From: JBAXQQ01 sp037131695
Lineage (GTDB): Bacteria; Armatimonadota; Hebobacteria; CAIYQO01
Assembly (NCBI GenBank): GCA_964638715.1
Contig: CAZWZF010000017.1
Coordinates: forward strand, 1 to 64,000
Direction: 5' to 3'
Length of the DNA stretch: 64,000 bases
The notes beneath the pieces are model-generated. The model did not search any database. It saw only the letters and a program-made list of their open reading frames with translations, and had not been told where the DNA came from. Below, one piece after another: positions 16,972 to 25,504 of the stretch (within the stretch, counting starts at the first letter, position 1; each line of letters starts with the position of its first letter). A program made the position numbers and the translations under genes.

Positions 16972-17004
16972 AAATCCTGCAAGTTTTTCTTGCAGGATTT
17001 TTTG
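16972..17004 (+). terminator. Intrinsic terminator of the ketosynthase-kinase operon
   Basis: Perfect 12-bp stem AAATCCTGCAAG / CTTGCAGGATTT with a five-base loop, followed by TTTTTTG. Confidence 0.92.
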
Positions 17005-17136
17005 TTACGGAATAGTGATATTGCCTTCTTATAAAGTAATCTAATCTGAACACCGAAAACTGAAAACTTATAATGGAACATTTATAGTATTCTATAGTCT
17101 TACCATATAGAAACTATTAATGAGGGAGAGATATTC

Positions 17137-18318
17137 ATGATTACATTTTCTGCAGGTAAAATTTTAAAGGCATTAATGGCAATTGCTGTTTTATGCATGT
17201 TGATTGGAACAAGGGTTATTGCTGAAGAAGTAAAAACTAATCCTGTTATTGTCAGCCAGTGCCAGCAAGACTTGTTATTAAAGCAGTTGAAGTTAAAGAC
17301 CGGTGAAGTTAAAGTTGTTGATGTCAAGGCTGTTACCTGGCCAGATGCAGCGTTGGGTATGCCGGAATCCGGTAAACTTTATGCCCAGGTATTGACACCG
17401 GGATGGCGTATTGTATTAGAAGTGAAAAATTCTCATTATCTTTATACCGCAAGCGATAAAGTATTTAAGTTTGGTGGTCCATTGGCATTGTGGAATAGTT
17501 CAATCTTGTATCTGCTGCCGGTGATGGATGAACCGAATATGAATGGCGACCTGTATCAATGTTCGATGACCGGCATAAATAATTCACTACTGGTGTCCGG
17601 GGTATCGGCATATTACCCGCAAGCAAAAGGAACAATATTAATTACCCGCCGAACATCGCGTTCCGGGTTTGAAATGGTGTCGGTAAATGCCGGCAAACAT
17701 GATAAAAAACCACAGACGCTTTATAGCGCGTTTGATATCGGTGCCGGTGCTTTTAATGAATCGCAGGATAGCTGGGCAGCATTTGCAAGACCGGGAATAG
17801 GCACAGGCTGGAATATTGCCGTCGCAAAGATTGGTGATGAAAAAGCTGTCACATTGCCATTGCCTGCTGATGTGAAACCGCAGAAAATAGCCTGGGCTGG
17901 TGAGATGGTGATGATTCAGGTTGGCAAAGATAAAGGAACTATTTATTATGAAATAAATCCGAAAGCAGCGACTCCCGAATGGAAAGCTATTAATAGCTAC
18001 CGATTCCCCGGCGCAATGGATTTTGTATTAAACAAAAGCGAATCATTGGAAATTGAACAGGTTGGCACGAAAGAAAAACCGAAAGTAGAAATAGCAACGG
18101 TATGGTTCACCGGCGACAGGAAGCTGGTAGCGACAATCCCCGGTCTTTCAATGCGCGGCAACGAATTATTCGGCGGCTATGCCTTTATCTGGGGAGAACA
18201 GGATGACAAAACCGTAGCTTTCTCGGTGAGAATCTCAACCGGCGCGATAACCCCCGGTTTCAGCGGTAATTGCCAGGATATGAAGGTATTCAATTACCCC
18301 CCAGTTTCAGTGCCGTAA
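17137..18318 (+). CDS. Secreted protein of unknown function, TPGWRIVLEV-type
   Basis: A 393-residue exported protein with an N-terminal signal peptide (KALMAIAVLCMLIGTRVIAEE). Residues ~60-110 contain WPDAALGMPESGKLYAQV and TPGWRIVLEVKNSHYLYTA, a short conserved pattern found in extracellular proteins of several phyla. The rest is beta-rich, resembling one propeller-like set of blades, but no family is assigned. GGGAGAG precedes the ATG. Stands alone between terminators, convergent with the WG-repeat gene. Confidence 0.72.
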   Translation: MITFSAGKILKALMAIAVLCMLIGTRVIAEEVKTNPVIVSQCQQDLLLKQLKLKTGEVKVVDVKAVTWPDAALGMPESGKLYAQVLTPGWRIVLEVKNSHYLYTASDKVFKFGGPLALWNSSILYLLPVMDEPNMNGDLYQCSMTGINNSLLVSGVSAYYPQAKGTILITRRTSRSGFEMVSVNAGKHDKKPQTLYSAFDIGAGAFNESQDSWAAFARPGIGTGWNIAVAKIGDEKAVTLPLPADVKPQKIAWAGEMVMIQVGKDKGTIYYEINPKAATPEWKAINSYRFPGAMDFVLNKSESLEIEQVGTKEKPKVEIATVWFTGDRKLVATIPGLSMRGNELFGGYAFIWGEQDDKTVAFSVRISTGAITPGFSGNCQDMKVFNYPPVSVP

Positions 18319-18327
18319 TTTTTTATT

Positions 18328-18432
18328 ACACAGAGATACACTGAGGAGACACAGAGATTCACGGAGAATTTTATTATTCACTCCGTGAATCTCTGTGTCT
18401 TCTCTGTGTCTTCTCTGTGTATCTCTGTGTAA
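18328..18432. repeat. CACAGAGATTCACGGAG inverted repeat between convergent genes
   Basis: A perfect 18-bp stem (18349-18366 with 18381-18398, loop 14 bases) built from ACACAGAGATTCACGGAG, embedded in further CTTCTCTGTGTC reiterations. Related copies lie at 37459-37542 and, one arm only, at 24119-24140. It may also act as a transcription stop for both convergent genes. Confidence 0.85.
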
Positions 18433-18440
18433 CCCCAAAA

Positions 18441-19556
18441 TTATTTCCCGACAAACCCCCATTTGCCGTTTAGCTTTACTCCTGCCATGCCGTTTTCAAA
18501 ACCGAGGATTTCTTCATATATTGGTGCTATTACTTCGCGGCCGGTTTTGTCGATAAATCCCCATTTGCCATCGAGTTTTATTCCTGCCATACCTTCGCTG
18601 AAATTGCCTGCGTATGAATAACGGAGAGGAATGATGATTTGCCCGGTTTTATCAATGTAACCCCATTTGTCGTCCATTTTTACACGTGCAAGTCCTTCCT
18701 TGAAATCGTCTGCGTTGGCGTAGGTGGGTGGAACTGCTTCGCGTCCTGTTTTATCTACAAATCCCCATTTTTTATTCTGGCACACCACCGCCATTCCTTC
18801 GGAGAATCTGCCGCCTGGATAAGTATAATAATATTTGTGCTCAACTACCTGCTTGCCGGTTTTATCGATAAAACCGAGTTGGTGAGTGTCATTCAATACC
18901 CCGGCCAAACCTTCAGTAAATGGTTCGTATAGTTCATACTTGCAAGGTATTACTTCTTGTCCGGTTTTATCGACAAATCCCCATAGTTTGTTTAACCGTA
19001 CTGCCGCCAGTCCTTCGGTAAATGAATCGGCTTCCTCATACTTCAGTGGTATCACTTCACGGCCGGTTTTATCGACAAAACCATATTTCTTGTCGATTGT
19101 CACAACAGCCATGCCATCGTGAAAAGATTGAACAAAATCGTATTTCAACGGGATAACCACGCGTCCAGTTTTATCAATGAACCCGCATTTTTCATTCAAT
19201 TTCACCATGGCAAGACCTTCGGCAAATGGCCACGCTTCATCATAATTGAATGGTATAACTGTTTTGCCGGTTTTATCGAGAAAGCCAAACCAGGCGTCAT
19301 CATCCGCCACACAGGCAAGGTTTTCCGTCATGCCTTCATTAGGAAAATATGATTGGTATTTGCAAGGGATAACTTCGCGGCCGGTTTTATCAACATACCC
19401 ATACTTCTTATTGTTTTTCACCAACGCCAAATCGTTGGAAAAACCATAAACATAATCATATTTGCAAGGAACAACAACTTTTCCAGTCTGTGCAAATATG
19501 GAAAGCGGCAGAGATACGCCAATCAGCAGGAATAGGTAGCGCATGATTGTTAGCAT
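18441..19556 (-). CDS. Secreted protein of ten WG repeats
   Basis: A 371-residue exported protein. Start at ATG 19556 is favoured by GAAAGGAAG upstream and the signal peptide MLTIMRYLFLLIGVSLPLSIFA that follows. The mature part is ten repeats of about 34-37 residues with the core KWGFIDKTGREVIPLKY and EGLAxVK, the WG beta-hairpin family. Such repeat proteins are exported or cell-surface and thought to mediate binding; no enzyme residues are known. The repeats are well conserved at DNA level (GGTTTTATCGA-type words recur), so recombination could change repeat number. Monocistronic. Confidence 0.9.
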   Translation of the reverse strand: MLTIMRYLFLLIGVSLPLSIFAQTGKVVVPCKYDYVYGFSNDLALVKNNKKYGYVDKTGREVIPCKYQSYFPNEGMTENLACVADDDAWFGFLDKTGKTVIPFNYDEAWPFAEGLAMVKLNEKCGFIDKTGRVVIPLKYDFVQSFHDGMAVVTIDKKYGFVDKTGREVIPLKYEEADSFTEGLAAVRLNKLWGFVDKTGQEVIPCKYELYEPFTEGLAGVLNDTHQLGFIDKTGKQVVEHKYYYTYPGGRFSEGMAVVCQNKKWGFVDKTGREAVPPTYANADDFKEGLARVKMDDKWGYIDKTGQIIIPLRYSYAGNFSEGMAGIKLDGKWGFIDKTGREVIAPIYEEILGFENGMAGVKLNGKWGFVGK

Positions 19557-19671
19557 AATAAAACTTCCTTTCTTTAAACGGCTATATTGTACCACGTGAA
19601 TGGTGTGAGAAGAAGATTTGAATAGATAGAAAATATAGTTAGTATAGTTTTTTATGTGTGTTGTTTTTGTG

Positions 19672-19701
19672 TTGACAATTGTAATTAGTATTTATCATAA
19701 T
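19672..19701 (+). promoter_or_regulatory. Promoter of the FGE-domain gene
   Basis: TTGACA, 18 bases, CATAAT, in AT-rich DNA about 60 bases before the start codon. Confidence 0.6.
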
Positions 19702-19759
19702 AGATATATATAAACTATAAAATGCTATATTTGTGTGGCATCATTGTTTGGAGGAAGAT

Positions 19760-22198
19760 ATGGAATCAACAAATAGTTGGAAATCACCTGAAGAAATTGA
19801 ATATGAAAGTAAATTAATAGAGTTGAAATTACTTAAAAATGAAGTAAATGAACTTAAAGAAAAATGGGCAACTTTAAATAATGAAGTTGACGATTTTTGT
19901 AATAAAAATAACGAAGAATTATTATCTAACTTTAATACAGGGGAGATATTTGTTCCATCAGATGATTTGAAACTTTTGTATTTTAGTTTTATAAAAACTG
20001 TATGTCCTGACATGGTGATTAATAATGAAAATTATATGAGCTTTTATAATATATTTACTAAAGCAAACGAAGCATTTCGAAATGGCGATATTAAAGGTTT
20101 ACAAGAAATAACTCAGATTTGGAATGAAAGTCCAGAATCTGTTAAAGGGGATAATGTTACATCAAAAATTAGTCGTGTTATCAGGAAGATTGCGTTAATA
20201 AAAAAACAAAAGACAAATTTAAATATCGAAATAGCTAATATTTTAAGTTCTCAACTTGTGTTAAAAACAGACCAGAAATTAGAAGAAACAAAAAACTTTA
20301 TTGAAAAACAAAATGGAATTAATAAACAAGTTTTAGAAGAACAGATGAATCAAGATAAGTTAGGCGTTATTATCGATAAGAAAAAACTTCCGACTACAAT
20401 TATTAATCCTATAGATGGTGCAGAGTCGGTGCTTGTACCAGCTGGGGAGTTTTTAATGGGGAGTTCAGATGAGGATGAGTTTGCAATTGATAATGAGAAA
20501 CCTCAGCATAAAGTATACTTGGATGACTATTATATATATAAAACTCCAGTAACTGTAGCACAGTATCGGATGTTCTGTGAGGCAACATCTCGATGGTTTA
20601 ACTGGTCGAATTGTGAAAGTGATATGTATCCAATAGTGGATGTCAGTTGGGATGATGCTGTTGCCTATACGCAGTGGGCATGTGTTAATCTACCAACAGA
20701 AGCACAATGGGAAAAAGCTGCACGTGGTACAGATGGCAGAATATATCCGTGGGGTAATGATTGGGATAGTGATCTGTGCATTCATGGAGAATATAATGAT
20801 ATTAACAGTGATGATCAATTGTATTCATATTATCAAATATTAGGAAATGTAGGATCAATTGTTGCAGGAGCAAGTCCATACGATTGTCTGGATATGGTGG
20901 GGAATGTTTGGGAATGGTGTATAGACTGGTATAATGAAGAATATTATCAGACTTCACCTTATGAGAATCCTACAGGTCCTATATCGGGAGAATATCGAAT
21001 ACTTCGGGGTGGTCAATTTTATGAATGGAGTGATGAATATTTACTTGATGAAGATATTGATGAAGACGGTAATTGTGTTATAGATGGTTTTACTGTATTT
21101 ATCGGTGATGGTACAATTTCTGATTATTTTCCTGATGAGGATGAATCTATTTGTCGAAGTGCTTACCGTAGATTTAAAATATCAGACTATGATAATAATT
21201 ATTGCGGATTTCGTTGTGTAATTCGTTTATCAAATGAATTGGTAAATAATATGCCGAACAACACATATAATACATCAATACCAATAGTAAAAACCGATGA
21301 ACAGAAAGTCCATGAAGTAATTAACATAGTAAATGATAATCAGATAATGCCAACTTCTTCAATAAAGACAAACCTTAAAGATGGTGCTGAGATGATACTT
21401 ATTCCTTCCGGTACGTTTATTATGGGTATTAATGAAGAAAAAACCATTAATTTTATAAAAAAGGATTTTATGGTTATACAAAATGAGCAATTTTATCATA
21501 TCGATTATGATAAAATTTATAAACGAATTGTCTCTTTAGAACATGAAGTAAAATTATCTTCTTATTATATTTATAAAAATCCAGTAACTGTAGAGCAGTA
21601 TCGCTTATTTTGTAAAGCTACGAAACACCCAATGCCAAAAGCACCTTCATGGGGATGGCATGACACACATCCAATAGTGAATGTTGATTGGTATGAAGCT
21701 AATAAATATGCGAACTGGGCAGGTATGGTATTACCTTCTGAAGCACAATGGGAAAAAGCAGCCAGAGGAATTGACGGACGAGTATATCCATGGGGTAATG
21801 ATTGGAATAAAAATTTTCTTCATTGCTCAATATATTCTATAGGCGATGTTGGTTGCACTTCAGCTGTTGCAAGTAAATATTTAGATGGCGCCAGTCCGTA
21901 TGGTGTATTAGATATGGCTGGTAATGTATCAGAATGGTGTTCAGACTGGTATGAACAGGATTATTATAGAAAATCACCATATATCAATCCAACGGGTCCG
22001 GAAAAAGGATTATATAAAGTTATTCGTGGATGTGGGTGGACTACCGATTTAAATAATTTCTTCGAAGCATGTTGTTCATATCGGAAATATAGTGAGCCTG
22101 ATGGAATTGGGTACGTTTCAAATAGTAAGGAAATTAAAAAGATAATTCAGAATCTGAAATATAGTAGAGGATTTCGTTGTGCTACTCCAATAAAATAA
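19760..22198 (+). CDS. Tandem FGE-sulfatase (SUMF1) domain protein with degenerate J-like N-terminus
   Basis: An 812-residue AT-rich gene; start at ATG 19760 after GGAGGA. Residues ~1-60 are coiled-coil-like. Residues ~70-120 (DDLKLLYFSFIKTVCPDM, then ANEAFRNGDIKGLQEI) match a J-domain variant, but the HPD triad is Cys82-Pro-Asp. Two FGE-sulfatase domains follow: ~218-495 (LVPAGEFLMGSS, TPVTVAQYRMFC, LPTEAQWEKAARG, MVGNVWEWC, GFRC) and ~540-810 with the same landmarks. The catalytic Cys pair of true formylglycine-generating enzymes (CxxxxC before the R-S segment) is not intact in either copy, so a binding or structural role, as in many bacterial FGE-fold proteins, is more likely. No signal peptide. 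Confidence 0.88.
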   Translation: MESTNSWKSPEEIEYESKLIELKLLKNEVNELKEKWATLNNEVDDFCNKNNEELLSNFNTGEIFVPSDDLKLLYFSFIKTVCPDMVINNENYMSFYNIFTKANEAFRNGDIKGLQEITQIWNESPESVKGDNVTSKISRVIRKIALIKKQKTNLNIEIANILSSQLVLKTDQKLEETKNFIEKQNGINKQVLEEQMNQDKLGVIIDKKKLPTTIINPIDGAESVLVPAGEFLMGSSDEDEFAIDNEKPQHKVYLDDYYIYKTPVTVAQYRMFCEATSRWFNWSNCESDMYPIVDVSWDDAVAYTQWACVNLPTEAQWEKAARGTDGRIYPWGNDWDSDLCIHGEYNDINSDDQLYSYYQILGNVGSIVAGASPYDCLDMVGNVWEWCIDWYNEEYYQTSPYENPTGPISGEYRILRGGQFYEWSDEYLLDEDIDEDGNCVIDGFTVFIGDGTISDYFPDEDESICRSAYRRFKISDYDNNYCGFRCVIRLSNELVNNMPNNTYNTSIPIVKTDEQKVHEVINIVNDNQIMPTSSIKTNLKDGAEMILIPSGTFIMGINEEKTINFIKKDFMVIQNEQFYHIDYDKIYKRIVSLEHEVKLSSYYIYKNPVTVEQYRLFCKATKHPMPKAPSWGWHDTHPIVNVDWYEANKYANWAGMVLPSEAQWEKAARGIDGRVYPWGNDWNKNFLHCSIYSIGDVGCTSAVASKYLDGASPYGVLDMAGNVSEWCSDWYEQDYYRKSPYINPTGPEKGLYKVIRGCGWTTDLNNFFEACCSYRKYSEPDGIGYVSNSKEIKKIIQNLKYSRGFRCATPIK

Positions 22199-22208
22199 GA
22201 ACCTTAAT

Positions 22209-22237
22209 TTGACGATAATCGTTTTTTTTGTTATAAT
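22209..22237 (+). promoter_or_regulatory. Consensus-like promoter of the GGCT-like gene
   Basis: TTGACG, exactly 17 bases, TATAAT. It directly precedes the hairpin at 22241-22281, which would form at the very 5' end of the transcript. Confidence 0.75.
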
Positions 22238-22240
22238 ATA

Positions 22241-22281
22241 TTCCCACAAGTAGATAAGGCTTTACTTATATACTTGTGGAA
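22241..22281 (+). promoter_or_regulatory. 5'-leader hairpin
   Basis: TTCCCACAAGTA pairs with TACTTGTGGAA with one bulged base, loop about 18 bases. There is no U-run directly after it, so it is more likely an mRNA 5' stabiliser or regulatory hairpin than a terminator, although it could also end the upstream transcript. Confidence 0.5.
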
Positions 22282-22307
22282 TATTATTTTAATAGGAGGA
22301 TTTTATT

Positions 22308-22799
22308 ATGACAAATCATAATGATGAATTAATTTGGTATGTAAGTTATGGGTCGAATATGTTATATGAAAGATTTATGTGTTATATAAAAGGAGGAACT
22401 TGCAGGTTTAATGGTTTTCCATACACTGGTTGCCACGATAAAACACTACCTCATGGTGTTAAAATGACGATTATTCCATATGAATTATATTTCGGAAATA
22501 TAAGTAAAAAATGGAAATATGGTGGGGTTGCTTTTATAGATATAAATAAACCGGGAAAAACTATAGGAAAAATGTATTTAATCAAGAGGGGACAGTTAAA
22601 TGAAGTTCATAAGAAGGAAGGAAAATCAGAAGAATGGTATGATAGATTATTCAGTCTTGGAGAATATGATGGGTATGAAATGTTTACAATTACCAGTTCT
22701 AATAGAAAAAAAGAATATAAACCTTGTAAAATATATAGTCAAGTAATGGAAATGGGGATTAATGAAGGAATTGATATAGATGAACTGAAAAATAAGTAA
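22308..22799 (+). CDS. Gamma-glutamylcyclotransferase-fold (AIG2/GGCT-like) protein
   Basis: A 163-residue cytoplasmic protein. The substrate loop YVSYGSNM at residues ~11-18 is the family hallmark, and GGVAFIDINKPGKTIGKMYLI fits the next strands. Known members cleave gamma-glutamyl amines or peptides, but the fold is widespread in uncharacterised proteins and the second hallmark Glu is not certain: the LFSLGEYDGYEM region is a candidate. AATAGGAGG precedes the ATG. Like the FGE-domain gene before it, it is AT-rich; own promoter and terminator. Confidence 0.75.
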   Translation: MTNHNDELIWYVSYGSNMLYERFMCYIKGGTCRFNGFPYTGCHDKTLPHGVKMTIIPYELYFGNISKKWKYGGVAFIDINKPGKTIGKMYLIKRGQLNEVHKKEGKSEEWYDRLFSLGEYDGYEMFTITSSNRKKEYKPCKIYSQVMEMGINEGIDIDELKNK

Positions 22800-22813
22800 T
22801 CTTTTATAATTTT

Positions 22814-22848
22814 ATTGGGACGCGATTTTTGTGTCCCAATATTTTTTT
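22814..22848 (+). terminator. Intrinsic terminator after the GGCT-like gene
   Basis: ATTGGGACGC / GTGTCCCAAT stem with a short T-rich loop, followed by a run of seven T. Confidence 0.9.
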
Positions 22849-22918
22849 ACTCCAATTTTTGTTCAAAACTTGTTTCGTTATTTTCGTGATATTATAAAAT
22901 CTTTTAGAAAAACACTTT

Positions 22919-24016
22919 TTACCGTTCCAACGAACAATAGCTGTCAACTATTTCAAGCTGTCGGCGTGCGTCGTCGGCGTCTGTCGCAGCGAGGGTTATT
23001 ACCGCGCGGCGGCCCTGGAGTTTTGGCAGGATTTCCTGTAATCGGTTTTCGGGGATGTGCAATTGCAGTGGAACTTCTCCGAGGATGGCCAATACGGAAT
23101 CGATTTCATCTATCAGTGTTGGGGTGTTGGGGTCATCTACCGGACTAAATACTTTGATTCCGCGGGTTTTCAGCATGTACGGGAAAAGGCGGTGACCCAG
23201 CATGTGGGTATGGATGATGAATCCGGTTGTTTTATCCGCCATTCTTTCCAGGCAAGGATGCTCATATTTTTCGTATGCTGCCGGTCCTGCCAGGCAGGCG
23301 GCGTCAAGGGAGATATGCCCGATCATTGGCGCGGGTACCCACAATGCGCCCATTGGTACTATTCGCCCACCGGCGATATTTGAGCAGTTTTCTGCCTGAA
23401 TCTTGAACGTTTGCAATATCGCGTCTGTGCAGATTTCCATTGCCCGGTGCAGGTTTTCCGGGTCGTCATATAATTCGGTGAAAAGTTCATTTCCCATCAC
23501 GCCGTTTGCCATATCCAGCGGGCCATTTCCACCCCGCATACTGGATAACAGCACGCCTTCGCCATGGTCGCGCGCGAAAGCGAGACCCCACGCCAAACGC
23601 CGGAGCCAGATGTTGCTGCTATCCGGGTTCAACAGTTCCCATTCGCTGGCGCTGTTAATAACTGGTTCAGCGTAACTCGTCCCATGCGAACAGGTGACTT
23701 TACCGCCAAAGAAACTGTGGTGAATGCTGATGCCGAAATATGGATAATAGATGGGAATGGTATCGTCATCCACCCCCATGTCAAGACGCATTCGCGCTTG
23801 CTGGATACCGTTTGCCACATTGCCGGTAACATACCGTTCAAAATCCGTGTCCCAATTCAAGTCGTCATAAAGCGGCGGGGTATCGACATTGGGAGCATCA
23901 ATCGGAATGGAAACCTTGACCAGATAATCCCGGGTACCAGCAAAAAATTTCCGATGCCGTTCAATGGTACGGGTTATCGCCGGATGCAACGTGGTTGTTG
24001 ACTGGTTATCCATCAT
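22919..24016 (-). CDS. URO-D superfamily protein (uroporphyrinogen decarboxylase-like)
   Basis: A 365-residue TIM-barrel protein of the URO-D/cobalamin methyltransferase superfamily. Landmarks include the opening HPAITRTIERHRKFFAG, LRRLAWGLAFARDHGEGVL, the TGFIIHTHMLGH strand after the mid-domain, and the IDEIDSVLAIL / PLQLHIPEN helices. The HxC...C zinc site of MtaA-type methyltransferases is not seen, and arginines of authentic HemE are not evident, so neither haem synthesis nor corrinoid methyl transfer can be claimed. Start ATG 24016 (a second ATG follows directly) with AAGG upstream. A second family member lies immediately upstream on the same strand, separated by repeat DNA. Confidence 0.82.
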   Translation of the reverse strand: MMDNQSTTTLHPAITRTIERHRKFFAGTRDYLVKVSIPIDAPNVDTPPLYDDLNWDTDFERYVTGNVANGIQQARMRLDMGVDDDTIPIYYPYFGISIHHSFFGGKVTCSHGTSYAEPVINSASEWELLNPDSSNIWLRRLAWGLAFARDHGEGVLLSSMRGGNGPLDMANGVMGNELFTELYDDPENLHRAMEICTDAILQTFKIQAENCSNIAGGRIVPMGALWVPAPMIGHISLDAACLAGPAAYEKYEHPCLERMADKTTGFIIHTHMLGHRLFPYMLKTRGIKVFSPVDDPNTPTLIDEIDSVLAILGEVPLQLHIPENRLQEILPKLQGRRAVITLAATDADDARRQLEIVDSYCSLER

Positions 24017-24029
24017 ATTTAATACCTTA

Positions 24030-24140
24030 AGTTTGTTGACATGATTAACATGATTTACAAGATTATATAAATTGGCGAAGCCAAAATCATGTCAATCATG
24101 TTAATCATGTCTAAAATAATCTCCGTGAATCTCTGTGTCC
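24030..24140. repeat. Composite intergenic repeat (ATCATGTTAATC and TTGGCGAAGCCAA)
   Basis: Inverted words GACATGATTAACATGATT (24039-24056) and AATCATGTTAATCATGTC (around 24093-24110) surround a small TTGGCGAAGCCAA hairpin. The TGGCGAAGCC core is shared with the 42-bp hairpins at 40870 and 53866. The right end (24119-24140) is one arm of the CTCCGTGAATCTCTGTGTC family. Confidence 0.7.
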
Positions 24141-24149
24141 CCCGAAAGT

Positions 24150-25388
24150 CTATTCCCAATTCTCCGCCATCACCCGCCGTGCTATTTTCGCGTATTGATC
24201 GAATCTTTCCGGGTGGTTTTCGCAGGTGTGGGTGTCTTTCAGGATTATTTCCAGGCGGCTTCCATTTTCGCGCGATGCCACAATGGCTGATTTCAGGTAT
24301 TCCGCTATCATTTTCTCGTCGAAATGGCCTACCAGGTGGGCGGGATGGGTTTTCCATGACAGTATGTAGTTGCCTTGCATTTTCTCCGCGCATACCTTGG
24401 GGTCGGCCCAGGGCGATACGGATACGCGGCGGATATTCGGGATGGTGAATACGATATCCAGCTTTTTAGTCAGGTCTTCGCAGCATCCGTAACCATTAAC
24501 AGCGAATGGCGCCATCAACCGTTTCTCGTATTGCAGGATAAATTCGTCGTGCTGTTCCGGCGATACCAGCGCCATTTCCTGCGCTTCCGCGGATGCCCAC
24601 ATGTCGCAGGGACGAACCTTATCCGGGTTAAAGTCGGGACGCGGCAATTGATTGGTAAAGCTATAACCGCCGGAATTATGATAAGTGTGGTCGTTATTGG
24701 TGGCAAGCAGGTTAAGGTCGATGTATTGCTGAATCATGCTATGGTGGGCTTTTTCCATGATAGACATCGCTTCGTGCAGCATTTCGGGTTCTTCGTACAT
24801 ATCCATGAATGTTTCTGTCAGGCCGCGCCATCGGGTGTAGATACCCATCAGGTGGAATGAGATATGGTTTACTCCGCGCATGCGTACCGGATAAATATCG
24901 CCTATCAGCTCATTCATCATTTCCAGCCGCTGTTTTGAATCTTCTTCATCAACGCTAATGACCGGGGTTTTAATCTTTTTCAAATCATCCGGAGTGCTGA
25001 TAATCGGTTCGAATCCCCAGGCGCCGCGAGCTTCTGATGACGCGTGGGTTTTGCCTTCCAATCCGAACCCGGTGTTGTGGATAGTTTTCTGCATATCCCA
25101 ATATGGCGAGACGACATTATCGGTATCAAAATGTTCATGGGCGAAAATAGTGCTGCGCAACTGCCACTCGATAGCGCGGGCTTCAACGCTGTCGCATTTC
25201 AGCACGCTGTCCGGCAATATTTCACCCCAGCTTCCTTCGGGGAAAAACAGCAGCATGGGACGGCCTTGTTCCAGGTCGTTATGCCGCGCCCATTCTTTGC
25301 GCAATTGTGCCATTTCATCGGTTGATGCAATAGCAGCAACTTTTTTCGCCAGTTCGCGAATAATTTCACGCTCATTCTTATTTATCAT
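24150..25388 (-). CDS. URO-D superfamily protein, second member
   Basis: A 412-residue relative of the downstream gene, of the longer type common in polysaccharide-degrading bacteria. Start at ATG 25388, with AAGGTG upstream; the residues before it in frame are not family-like. It opens MINKNEREIIRELAKKVAAIA, has WEILP-like GSWGEILPDSVL and ERHFD-like HEHFDTDNVVSPYWD segments, and ends with the KTHPAHLVGHFDEK / EIILKDTHTCENHPERFDQYAKI helices. Cys residues cluster in VNGYGCCEDLT and ILKDTHTCENHP, possibly metal ligands. Substrate unknown; cobamide-dependent methyl transfer is possible, but no corrinoid protein gene is nearby. Confidence 0.82.
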   Translation of the reverse strand: MINKNEREIIRELAKKVAAIASTDEMAQLRKEWARHNDLEQGRPMLLFFPEGSWGEILPDSVLKCDSVEARAIEWQLRSTIFAHEHFDTDNVVSPYWDMQKTIHNTGFGLEGKTHASSEARGAWGFEPIISTPDDLKKIKTPVISVDEEDSKQRLEMMNELIGDIYPVRMRGVNHISFHLMGIYTRWRGLTETFMDMYEEPEMLHEAMSIMEKAHHSMIQQYIDLNLLATNNDHTYHNSGGYSFTNQLPRPDFNPDKVRPCDMWASAEAQEMALVSPEQHDEFILQYEKRLMAPFAVNGYGCCEDLTKKLDIVFTIPNIRRVSVSPWADPKVCAEKMQGNYILSWKTHPAHLVGHFDEKMIAEYLKSAIVASRENGSRLEIILKDTHTCENHPERFDQYAKIARRVMAENWE

Positions 25389-25408
25389 TTGATGCACCTT
25401 GTTTAAAT

Positions 25409-25472
25409 TTAACCACAAAGGGCACAAAGAACACAAAATTTTCTTTGTTATCTTTGTGCTCTTTGTGGTTAA
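25409..25472. repeat. ACCACAAAG / CTTTGTGGT inverted repeat
   Basis: TTAACCACAAAG..CACAAAGA mirrored by TCTTTGTG..CTTTGTGGTTAA. Same family as 2931-2960 and 48736-48816. It lies directly upstream of the second URO-D gene and downstream of the DUF362 gene. Confidence 0.85.
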
Positions 25473-25504
25473 TTAACTAATAAATGTATACCTTTCTTTG
25501 TTTA

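Noticed and set aside
18441..19556. Regular DNA repeats as CRISPR
   Set aside because: The repeats are in-frame codons of WG protein repeats with no unique spacers.
19760..22198. True formylglycine-generating enzyme for sulfatases
   Set aside because: Neither domain keeps the catalytic Cys pair, and no sulfatase gene lies in the window.
23564..24001. Plus-strand ORF antisense to the first URO-D gene
   Set aside because: Composition follows the complement of the coding strand; no RBS and no recognisable product.
25005..25025. GGTTCGAATCCCC resembling a tRNA T-arm
   Set aside because: Inside the second URO-D coding region, with no acceptor stem, D-arm or anticodon arm around it.
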